From NCBI GenBank assembly GCA_031268395.1, contig JAIRXI010000021.1, positions 1-11,685 on the forward strand: 11,685 nt of DNA, given 5' to 3'. The stretch's first letter is position 1. Each line of letters starts with the position of its first letter. A program made the position numbers and the translations under genes. This DNA comes from Tannerella sp. Its GTDB lineage: Bacteria; Bacteroidota; Bacteroidia; Bacteroidales; Tannerellaceae. The notes below the pieces were generated by a model. That model made no database searches, had not been told where the DNA came from, and was given only the letters and a program-made list of their open reading frames with translations. Positions 1 through 6,394 of this stretch are shown one piece after another.

Positions 1-2724
1 GCGCCTTCATTTTCGCTCTATGACCTGACATGCGAACAGGAAAACAACCCGACAGGGATTGAAACGCAGCAGCCCGGCTTCAGCTGGAAAACGCTTGCGA
101 CGGAACGCGGTTTCATCCAGTCGGCCTACCGGGTGCTGGTGGCCGACGCGCCGGAACAGCTGGAACGGAACAACGGAAACATCTGGGACAGCGGCAAGAC
201 CGCTTCGTCACAGTCGATACTGGTAAGCTACGGCGGACAGCCGCTGAAACCGTCCGCCGTCTACTACTGGAAAGTGCAGATATGGGACAGCGCCGGTCAG
301 CCGTCGGCCTGGAGCGCCGTCCGGTCGTTTGCGATGGGGCTGCTGTCGGACCGCGACTGGGGAAAGGCTTCCTGGATTGCGCTGGAAAAGGACCGAAGGG
401 ACGAACACATCGTGCCCGGACTGACGGACGTGAACAAAGGGCTGGACGGACGGAAAACCGGATTCTACAAGCTGCCCCTGTTCCGCAAATCCTTTACGCC
501 GGGAAAGCCCGTCAAGCGTGCCGTGGCCTGTGTGGCCGGGCTGGGGCAGTTTGACTTTTTCCTGAACGGCGGGAAGGTGGGGAACCATTTCCTGGACGCC
601 GGATGGACACTGTATGAAAAGGAGGCGCTGTATGTTACGTTCGACGTGACGCAGCAGCTCCGGGCGGGCGAGAACGTGCTGGGGATGATGCTGGGTAACG
701 GCTTTTACAATACGCCTTTCGAGCGTTACCTGAAACTGCTCATTTCCTACGGCGCGCCGAAGATGAAACTGATGCTGCGGCTGGAATATGCCGACGGATC
801 GGCAGAAGAGGTCGTGTCGGACACTTCGTGGAAAGCAGCCGAAGGGCCGGTCACCTTTTCGAGCATCTACGGAGGTGAAGATTATGATGCCGGACGGGAC
901 CGGGAAGGATGGTCGAGTCCCGGCTTCGACGACGCCGCCTGGCAGAAAGCCCTGCCGGCAAACTATGCCGGACGGCTGATCCCGCAACGCGCCACGCCGC
1001 TGACGGTTCATTCCGAAATACCGGCTGTCACATGCTACAAAAACGCCAAAGGCAACTGGGTCTACGACCTGGGGCAGAACTTCTCCGGCATTGTCCGTCT
1101 GGAGGTACATTCGGAAAGCGGCCGGACGGTGAGGCTTCACCCGGCGGAACTGCTGAATCCCGACAGCACGGCCAACCAGAGCGCTTCCGGCTACCCGTTC
1201 TATTTCACCTACACCGCCGGGGGACGCGGCGGCACGGAACGCTGGCAGCCGCAGTTCACCTACTACGGCTTCCGGTACGTGGAGGTGGAAGGCGCCGTGC
1301 CGGCCGGACGGGACAACCCGGAGAGCCTGCCGGAGATCGTGTCGCTGACCGGCCTGCACACGTGCAATTCGGCGCCCGAAGCCGGCTCGTTTGCCTGCTC
1401 CAAGCCGATGTTCAACCGGATTCACTCGCTCATCGACTGGGCGATGCGCAGCAACATGGCCAGCGTGCTCACCGACTGTCCGCACCGCGAAAAGCTGGGA
1501 TGGCTGGAACAGGCGCACCTGATGCAGTATTCCCTGCAATACCGCTACAACCTGTCCCGCCTCTACGCGAAAGTAATGAATGACATGCGCGCCTCGCAGC
1601 TGGAAAACGGGTGCATCCCGACGATCGCGCCCGAATACGTCCGCTTTTCAAACGGCTTTGAAGACACGCCCGAATGGGGAAGCGCATTTATCATTTGCCC
1701 GTGGTACGTCTACCGGTGGTATGGCGACCGCCGGATGCTGGAAGAATACTATCCCGCCATGCAGCGTTACCTGGACTACCTGGGGACGCGCGCCGACAAT
1801 CACATCGTGGCCTACGGCCTGGGCGACTGGTTCGACATCGGCCCGAAACGTCCCGGATATGCCCAGCTGACATCCAACGGCGTGACGGCGACCGCCATTT
1901 ATTACTACAACACGACCATCATGCGGCAGGTAGCCTCCCTGCTGGGCAAATCCGCCGACGCCGCCCGCTACGGAACGCTGGCCGGAGACATCAGGCGCGC
2001 CTTCCTGGCCGCCTTCTACGACCCCGCCACCGGCCACATCGAACGAAACAGCCAGACGGCCAGCGCGATGGCGCTCTACACCGGCCTGGTCGACGGCGAC
2101 CTGCACGACACGATTCTCCGCAACCTGACAGACGACATCCGCGGCCGCAACAACGCTCTCACGGCCGGCGACGTGGGATACCGCTACGTGCTTCGCGCGC
2201 TGGAAGAAAACGGCCGTTCGGACGTGATTTTCGACATGAACAGCAAGTACGACGTCCCCGGATACGGCTGGCAGCTGGCGCACGATGCAACCGCCCTGAC
2301 GGAGTCCTGGCAGGCCTACGGCTTTGTATCGAACAATCATTTTATGCTGGGGCACCTGATGGAGTGGCTGTACGGCGGACTGGGCGGCATCCGGCAGCAG
2401 GAAAATTCGGTAGCCTTCCGCGAAGCGCTTATCGACCCGCAGGCCGTCGGCGACGTGCGCAGCGCGCAGACCCGCTACGAATCGCCCTACGGTACCATCC
2501 GCTGCGAGTGGGAGAAAAGGGAGAATGGCAGTTTCCGGATCAGCGTCGCCATACCGCCCAACAGCACGGCAAAAATCGCCATTCCCGCAGCCGGCCCCGA
2601 ACAGGTGACGGTCGACGGTCTCCCCCTATCCGCCTCGAACGACGTCCGCGTAGCCGGAACGGAGAACGGGAAACTGTGGCTGGAAACGGGTTCCGGAACC
2701 TACCTGTTTGAAAGCGGAAACTGA
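1..2724 (+). CDS. alpha-L-rhamnosidase, glycoside hydrolase family 78 (5' end cut off by window)
   Basis: The enzyme hydrolyses terminal alpha-L-rhamnosyl residues with inversion. The frame is open from base 1 (APSFSLYDLTCEQENNPTGI), which matches the mature N-terminus of Bacteroidetes GH78 proteins, so only a signal peptide and a few residues are missing; the GTG at 133 is internal. About 907 residues are visible, near full length for the family. Domain order, numbered from base 1: an Ig-like N-terminal domain (about 1-115), a beta-sandwich with a FFLNG...GWTLYEK region (about 150-240), a linking beta domain ending in YYGFRYVEVEG (about 340-435), an (alpha/alpha)6 catalytic barrel (about 460-820) and a C-terminal beta domain. 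The catalytic motif TDCPHREKLGW has its Asp at 1474-1476 and the presumed general-acid Glu at 1489-1491. The presumed base Glu of ALTESW is at 2302-2304. Assignment of the two Glu roles follows the family, not a structure of this protein. It converges with tamL across the repeat gap. Substrate specificity cannot be read from the sequence. Confidence 0.95.
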   Translation, partial: APSFSLYDLTCEQENNPTGIETQQPGFSWKTLATERGFIQSAYRVLVADAPEQLERNNGNIWDSGKTASSQSILVSYGGQPLKPSAVYYWKVQIWDSAGQPSAWSAVRSFAMGLLSDRDWGKASWIALEKDRRDEHIVPGLTDVNKGLDGRKTGFYKLPLFRKSFTPGKPVKRAVACVAGLGQFDFFLNGGKVGNHFLDAGWTLYEKEALYVTFDVTQQLRAGENVLGMMLGNGFYNTPFERYLKLLISYGAPKMKLMLRLEYADGSAEEVVSDTSWKAAEGPVTFSSIYGGEDYDAGRDREGWSSPGFDDAAWQKALPANYAGRLIPQRATPLTVHSEIPAVTCYKNAKGNWVYDLGQNFSGIVRLEVHSESGRTVRLHPAELLNPDSTANQSASGYPFYFTYTAGGRGGTERWQPQFTYYGFRYVEVEGAVPAGRDNPESLPEIVSLTGLHTCNSAPEAGSFACSKPMFNRIHSLIDWAMRSNMASVLTDCPHREKLGWLEQAHLMQYSLQYRYNLSRLYAKVMNDMRASQLENGCIPTIAPEYVRFSNGFEDTPEWGSAFIICPWYVYRWYGDRRMLEEYYPAMQRYLDYLGTRADNHIVAYGLGDWFDIGPKRPGYAQLTSNGVTATAIYYYNTTIMRQVASLLGKSADAARYGTLAGDIRRAFLAAFYDPATGHIERNSQTASAMALYTGLVDGDLHDTILRNLTDDIRGRNNALTAGDVGYRYVLRALEENGRSDVIFDMNSKYDVPGYGWQLAHDATALTESWQAYGFVSNNHFMLGHLMEWLYGGLGGIRQQENSVAFREALIDPQAVGDVRSAQTRYESPYGTIRCEWEKRENGSFRISVAIPPNSTAKIAIPAAGPEQVTVDGLPLSASNDVRVAGTENGKLWLETGSGTYLFESGN

Positions 2725-2790
2725 TAAAAGCACGCAGATGACGCAGACCGGACGGATTTGCGCAGATACGGGAAAATAGAAACGTCAGGA
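2725..2790. other. gene-free tail after the rhamnosidase with reiterated GCAGA words
   Basis: Directly after the TGA stop (followed by a second TAA in another frame) the sequence repeats the word CGCAGA three times (ACGCAGATGACGCAGACC, then TTTGCGCAGATACG). It resembles degenerate GCAGAT-rich intergenic words seen in many bacterial genomes; that comparison is from memory. There is no hairpin followed by a T-run here, so no obvious rho-independent terminator for the rhamnosidase. Confidence 0.4.
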
Positions 2791-2791
2791 A

Positions 2792-2942
2792 TTTTAATAA
2801 CAAAACAACCTCAGCAGCAAGCAGGCAGGCATGCCCCCCGGCAACACCTCATTCCCTTATCCTTTGGAACCGGAGAAGGAGGTAATGAGGTCGGTTTGTG
2901 TGATGTATTCCCCGCGCTACTGAGGTTGTTTTGTTATTAAAA
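2792..2942. repeat. 151-bp element with 27-bp terminal inverted repeats, copy A (MITE-like)
   Basis: The left end (2792-2818, starting TTTTAATAACAAAACAACC) and the right end (2916-2942, ending GTTGTTTTGTTATTAAAA) are inverted repeats matching at 26 of 27 positions. The interior contains GGCAACACCTCATTCCC and an imperfect hairpin CCTCATT...AATGAGG around 2847-2890, with the purine-rich word GGAGAAGGAGG in its descending arm. No transposase is encoded and no clear target-site duplication is visible. It could be a non-autonomous mobile element, or a structured RNA/terminator region serving the two convergent genes. Confidence 0.7.
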
Positions 2943-2961
2943 GGAGGTGGAAAGGAGGTGG
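2941..2961 (+). repeat. tandem pair of AAGGAGGTGG words
   Basis: Two consecutive copies of AAGGAGGTGG lie at the right edge of element copy A. The first copy extends the inverted repeat that reappears at 3180-3214. Both look like strong Shine-Dalgarno sequences, but no convincing gene follows. Confidence 0.5.
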
Positions 2962-3179
2962 TCTGTCTGAAACGAAGGTTTGCCGTGTGGCTGTCATCAA
3001 GCGCTTCGTCCCGTGAACACATGGTTTTATCCGTGATCCGGCTGTTCCCTTTGTGTCCTCCGTGTCTGCGTGTTTGAATAGCAGGTAACAAAGAACGGAG
3101 GCGAACCCGCACCGGCGTCCGCCCCCATCACTCTGTAAAAAAGACGTTTTGTAAACGCCATCCCGTTCCTCGTTCATCA
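2951..3179. other. spacer between two inverted 35-bp segments; no gene recognised
   Basis: This 229-bp stretch is bracketed by inverted 35-bp segments (2916-2950 and 3180-3214, 34 of 35 positions matching). It contains the GT-rich word TTTGTGTCCTCCGTGTCTGC near 3050-3069, which resembles short dispersed intergenic words I recall from many bacterial genomes. Open frames exist on both strands but have no recognisable protein character, so I call none of them. Confidence 0.45.
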
Positions 3180-3187
3180 CCACCTCC

Positions 3188-3287
3188 TTTTAATAATAAA
3201 ACAACCTCAGTAGCAAGCAAGCAGGCATGAACCCCCCGGCAACACCTCATTCCCTTATCCTTTGGAACCGGAGAAGGAGGTAATGAG
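3188..3287. repeat. truncated copy B of the terminal-inverted-repeat element
   Basis: About 100 bp are nearly identical to 2792-2889 of copy A and in the same orientation, from the TTTTAATAATAAAACAACC end through GGCAACACCTCATTCCC to GGAGAAGGAGGTAATGAG. Identity stops abruptly after TAATGAG and the right terminal repeat is missing. Only a few substitutions and a small length difference near the AAGCAGGCA words separate the copies, which suggests recent duplication or gene conversion. Confidence 0.8.
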
Positions 3288-3314
3288 ATTACGCCTGTTT
3301 TTCCTGAAAATCCG

Positions 3315-3499
3315 GTCTACCTTTCGGCAACAGGCAGCTACCACGGCCCGCAAGAGTCTGCCTTTTGCCGATAGCTGTCTACCTTTCCGCCGTTTCAGTC
3401 TACCTTTTCGCTGTTTTCGTCTACCTTTCCGCCGTTTTAGTCTACCTATCGACCATCGATAGCTACCTTTCGGCTATAGGGAGCTACCTTTTGACCGCA
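3315..3499. repeat. nine-unit tandem array, 21-bp period, consensus GTCTACCTTTCCGCCGTTT
   Basis: The core CTAC (CTGC once) recurs at 3317, 3338, 3358, 3379, 3400, 3421, 3442, 3463 and 3484. The spacing is 21 bp except one interval of 20. Units 4-7 are closest to consensus; the outer units diverge, and the last runs into an A-rich stretch. A plus-strand frame starting at ATG 3283 inside element copy B reads through units as LPFRRFS-like heptapeptides and stops at TAG 3460-3462. A 21-bp period keeps any frame open, so this is weak evidence for coding. Confidence 0.8.
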
Positions 3500-3553
3500 A
3501 AAAAAAGAAATATGTTTTGAAATAACAACGACTGCGGTTAACTGTTTTTTTTC

Positions 3554-3741
3554 GACGCTTCTTTCTTAATTATCCCAACATGTCCATTAGACACTTCCTC
3601 CGTCGTGTCCGGGAGGCCCTGCCGGTAAAAAACGGCCCGCAACACACGATGGCCCGGGACGGCCGGTACGGGTTGACGGGCAGATATTCCGTTTGCTGCC
3701 TGCCGGCAGTCTTCTCTTCCGGACACGACAGGAGAAGCGTC
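3554..3741. repeat. 188-bp block of nested inverted repeats
   Basis: Three arm pairs occur in nested order. GACGCTTCT (3554-3562) pairs with AGAAGCGTC (3733-3741). GTCGTGTCCGG (3602-3612) pairs with CCGGACACGAC (3719-3729). CTGCCGG (3619-3625) pairs with CCGGCAG (3703-3709). The left side has about 36 extra bases between the outer and middle arms, so the fold is asymmetric. It may be a decayed palindromic element or a structured transcript. No transposase or recognisable protein is present. Confidence 0.6.
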
Positions 3742-3791
3742 TATTTTTATTAAAACGCTCATTTTAAGGATAAAAACAGATTGTACGGGGC

Positions 3792-4057
3792 AAATTCCCC
3801 TATGGAAATCGGGAATTCCCTAATGGGAATTGGTAATTTCCATGCAGGAATTGGAAATTTCCCGAACGGGAATTGATAATTTCCCTGTGGGAATTGGGAA
3901 TTTCCATGCAGAAATTGGTGATTTCCCTATGGAAATTGGTGATTTCCCGGCGGGAATTGGTAATTTCCCTATGAGAATTGGTAATTTCCATGTAGTAATT
4001 GGGTATTTCCTTATGGAAATTGGGCATCTTCCAGGGGAAAATTGGGGATTTTCCGGC
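3792..4057. repeat. twelve-unit tandem array of dyads, 21-bp period, consensus GGGAATTGGTAATTTCCC
   Basis: The AAT of each unit starts at 3807, 3828, 3849, 3871, 3892, 3913, 3934, 3955, 3976, 3997, 4018 and 4040. All intervals are 21 bp except two of 22. Each unit has an internal dyad (for example GGAAAT-TGGTG-ATTTCC), and most junctions between units form a second dyad (for example TTCCCG-AA-CGGGAA). A/T runs recur roughly every 10-11 bp. The array ends 13 bp beyond the tamL stop codon, on the downstream side of that gene. It shares no sequence with the array at 3315-3499 despite the same period. Confidence 0.9.
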
Positions 4058-4069
4058 TGTATGCAGACG

Positions 4070-6394
4070 TCAGAAGGGGTATCCGACGGCAATGTGGAAT
4101 CCGAAGCCTTCGTGACGCGTCTTGTTGAAATACCCGCTTTTGCCGGTGTCGTAGGGGACGTGGAGAGCGACGCCTGCGTCAAGGCGAATGACCAGGGCTT
4201 CAAAGTTGTAGCGGAGGCCGGCGCCGGTGCCGACGGCAATGTCTTCCGCGAGGCGGCGCCATTCGATCTTCCCGCCGGCAAGCCCGTCCGTGCCGTCGCC
4301 GCGGAGCAGCCAGACGTTGCCCGCGTCCAGGAACAGGGCGCCTTCCAGGTCGCCAACCAGCTGGAAACGGTATTCCAGATTCCCTTCCAGTTTCAGGTCG
4401 CCGGTACGGTCCATATTGTCGAGGCGACTGTTCCTGTCCGGGCGGACACGTCCCGGTCCGATAGAGCGGATGGAAAAGGCCCGGATGCTGTTGGCCCCGC
4501 CCACGTAGAACTGTTCGCTGTAGGGCGAGACCGTCGAATTACCGTAGCACCAGATCACGCCGCCGCCAATCCGTCCGACCAGGCGGCTGTTGCGGTTCAG
4601 CACATGGTTGTAGCGCAGTTCGGCGGTCAGTTTTAAGAACTGGGAGAACGGATTCCCCAGCAGTTTCCGGTTTCTCTCATACCCGTTTCCCGCCAGGGCG
4701 TAGAGGGACGAGAGGATGTTGCCCGACTCGGCGACGGAGAATTGCCACCAGGTCGTGTGCCGTCCCTTCCTCACCGGCGCATTGTCCAGCGTGTAGGTGT
4801 AGCTGACGGAAGGGATGAACTGGTCGCGGAGGCTCTGGAACAGGGCGCGGTTGTAGCCGGCGATGCTGTCGAAACGCGCGGTAGTCCTTTCCAGCCGGTT
4901 GAACGAGAGGTTGAAGGGCGTGAAGGAATGGCTCCGGATGAGATTGGGGGTGAAGTCGTATCTCGCGCTGCCGCCGAACGAGAGGATGCGGAAGAAGTCG
5001 GCCCGGTTCAGGCGGCTGGCATAGAGCTGGACGGTTGTGGAGGCCGGGAAGTAGCGGGTGCGCCGGATAAATGCGGGGATCAGTACCCGGGGGAAGACGA
5101 AGGTGCCGGTGGTGCCGTATTCGTAGTTGTCCGTCAGGGAGCCGGAAGAGTGTCTCGCCAGCCATTCGTACGATCCGTTGAGGCCGACGCTCAACGATTC
5201 ACCCCCGCCGAACAGGTTGTTTTTCGTCAGGGAAAACGATGCGCCCGGGCCGATGCGTCCGTTGCTGTTGGCCGTGAAGTTCACTTCCGTCTCCCCGCTC
5301 AGCGGCAGGTCATACGTCGCCCGGATGTCCACGTCCAGCGTGTCGCAGCGGCGCGATTCGCTCCGGGGCGCATACTGCATGTCGACATACCGGAACACCG
5401 CCAGGCGGTTCAGCCTCGCCTGGGTCTGCGTCTGGCGGACCTGGGAATACAGGTCGCCCGGACGGAAGGCGAGCCGGCCGTACAGCGCCCCCGGACGGAG
5501 GTGCAGCTTGTCCCGGTAGTGAATGACGATGCCCCTGTAGAGGAGTGAATCGTTTGGCGGCTCGCTGGCATACCCGTACAGGCGGATGGCGACATCCCCG
5601 ATTTTCCAGGGGCGCATGGCTGCCGGCGGGACGTTCGGCGCCGGTCCGACCCTCAGGCGGACTTTCTGCGGCGAAAGCGTGCTGTCGGCCGTGTAGACGA
5701 TGTGTCCGGGACGGAAATAGAAATAACCGCTGTTGCGCATCAGGGTGGCGATCCGCCGGCGCTCCTCCTCCAGCCGGATGACGCTGAACTGATCGCCCGC
5801 CCGGATCAGGCGGCCCTCGTCCTGGAGCTTCAGCAGCGTGTCTGCCCGCGACTGCATCCGGCGATATTCGATGGAGTCGTACGTATATGGCTCGTTCATC
5901 GTCAGCCTGTAATGCACCTTTACTTTCAGGGAATCCCGGCTGTGCGGCTCCGCTTCCCAGGAAGCGGTGCCGTCGAAGTAGCCATGCTCCCGCAGCAGGT
6001 TCCGGACGATGCCCGTCCGCAATTCCGGATTGACGGAAGACAGCAGTACCGGACGCGAGGCAAAACTCTTGAACATCCACCGGCTGAACCGGCCCGGCCT
6101 GTCGGCAAACGCGCTGTATATCCACAGTCCGAAGGGGAAGGGTATGCGAATCCGCGAACTGCCGAAAAAAGCATTGTTCGGGGGACAGGCCAGCGCGGCT
6201 TCGATTTCGCGCATGGTCTCGTCGCCCGCAGCCGAAAGGTCTTCGTCCGTAACTTCTATTTTCCGGATGCCGGTATACAGCCGTTCGCCCGGCGACAGGC
6301 GCGCCGTCGTCGAGCAGGCCGTCCACAGTCCCGGCAAAACCAGGAGCAACAGCCACCGGAGGGCATTTGCGCCCCCGCCTCTACTTCTTCCCAT
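4070..6394 (-). CDS. tamL: TamL: lipoprotein-type TamA/BamA-family outer-membrane protein
   Basis: This is an Omp85-superfamily protein, the outer-membrane half of the translocation and assembly module, which works with TamB in outer-membrane protein assembly and envelope transport. I chose the ATG at 6394 because a purine-rich Shine-Dalgarno (AGGAGAAAGGAAAGG) precedes it and it leads straight into a signal peptide; an in-frame ATG at 6460 would add 22 implausible basic residues. The product is 774 aa. A lipoprotein signal runs to Cys27 (LPGLWTAC), with a non-canonical Trp at -3, followed by STTARLSPGERLYTG. POTRA-type repeats occupy about 31-362, including NNAFFGSSRIRIPFPFG (about 73-89). 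The beta-barrel runs from about 365 to the C-terminal Phe (VGYPF). The Omp85 loop-6 motif is GGANSIRAF, with IRAF at 637-640 instead of the VRGF/Y common in BamA. The start lies inside the end of tamB (14-bp overlap), which implies translational coupling. The TamL name rests on the lipobox plus operon position. Confidence 0.92.
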   Translation of the reverse strand: MGRSRGGGANALRWLLLLVLPGLWTACSTTARLSPGERLYTGIRKIEVTDEDLSAAGDETMREIEAALACPPNNAFFGSSRIRIPFPFGLWIYSAFADRPGRFSRWMFKSFASRPVLLSSVNPELRTGIVRNLLREHGYFDGTASWEAEPHSRDSLKVKVHYRLTMNEPYTYDSIEYRRMQSRADTLLKLQDEGRLIRAGDQFSVIRLEEERRRIATLMRNSGYFYFRPGHIVYTADSTLSPQKVRLRVGPAPNVPPAAMRPWKIGDVAIRLYGYASEPPNDSLLYRGIVIHYRDKLHLRPGALYGRLAFRPGDLYSQVRQTQTQARLNRLAVFRYVDMQYAPRSESRRCDTLDVDIRATYDLPLSGETEVNFTANSNGRIGPGASFSLTKNNLFGGGESLSVGLNGSYEWLARHSSGSLTDNYEYGTTGTFVFPRVLIPAFIRRTRYFPASTTVQLYASRLNRADFFRILSFGGSARYDFTPNLIRSHSFTPFNLSFNRLERTTARFDSIAGYNRALFQSLRDQFIPSVSYTYTLDNAPVRKGRHTTWWQFSVAESGNILSSLYALAGNGYERNRKLLGNPFSQFLKLTAELRYNHVLNRNSRLVGRIGGGVIWCYGNSTVSPYSEQFYVGGANSIRAFSIRSIGPGRVRPDRNSRLDNMDRTGDLKLEGNLEYRFQLVGDLEGALFLDAGNVWLLRGDGTDGLAGGKIEWRRLAEDIAVGTGAGLRYNFEALVIRLDAGVALHVPYDTGKSGYFNKTRHEGFGFHIAVGYPF

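Noticed and set aside
208..1539. 443-codon minus-strand open frame opposite the rhamnosidase
   Set aside because: It is a shadow of the GH78 frame, which contains the catalytic motifs. The minus-strand product has no family features.
2958..3077. Possible 39-residue peptide from GTG after AAAGGAGGTGG, ending PLCPPCLRV
   Set aside because: The Shine-Dalgarno-like word overlaps the start codon, and the C-terminal part is a translation of the GT-rich dispersed intergenic word. It does not look like a real protein.
3538..3762. 74-codon minus-strand open frame (MSVLIKIDASPVVSGRED...)
   Set aside because: It spans the inverted-repeat block, has no Shine-Dalgarno, no recognisable family and low-complexity ends. 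It is probably a chance frame.
3774..3800. Possible terminator for tamL (GGGG-AATTTG-CCCC on the minus strand, then TTTTT)
   Set aside because: The stem is only 4 bp and the T-run lies about 10 bases beyond it. This is too weak to call.
3800..4027. Minus-strand heptapeptide-repeat frame (REITNFH-like) in the second 21-bp array
   Set aside because: Both strands give open repeat peptides, as expected of any 21-bp tandem array without stops, and two units of 22 bp break the register. The dyad symmetry explains the pattern better.
3830..4636. Long plus-strand open frame through the second 21-bp array into antisense of tamL
   Set aside because: It is open because of the multiple-of-three repeat period and the high G+C of the opposite strand of tamL. 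The tamL frame is clearly the coding one.
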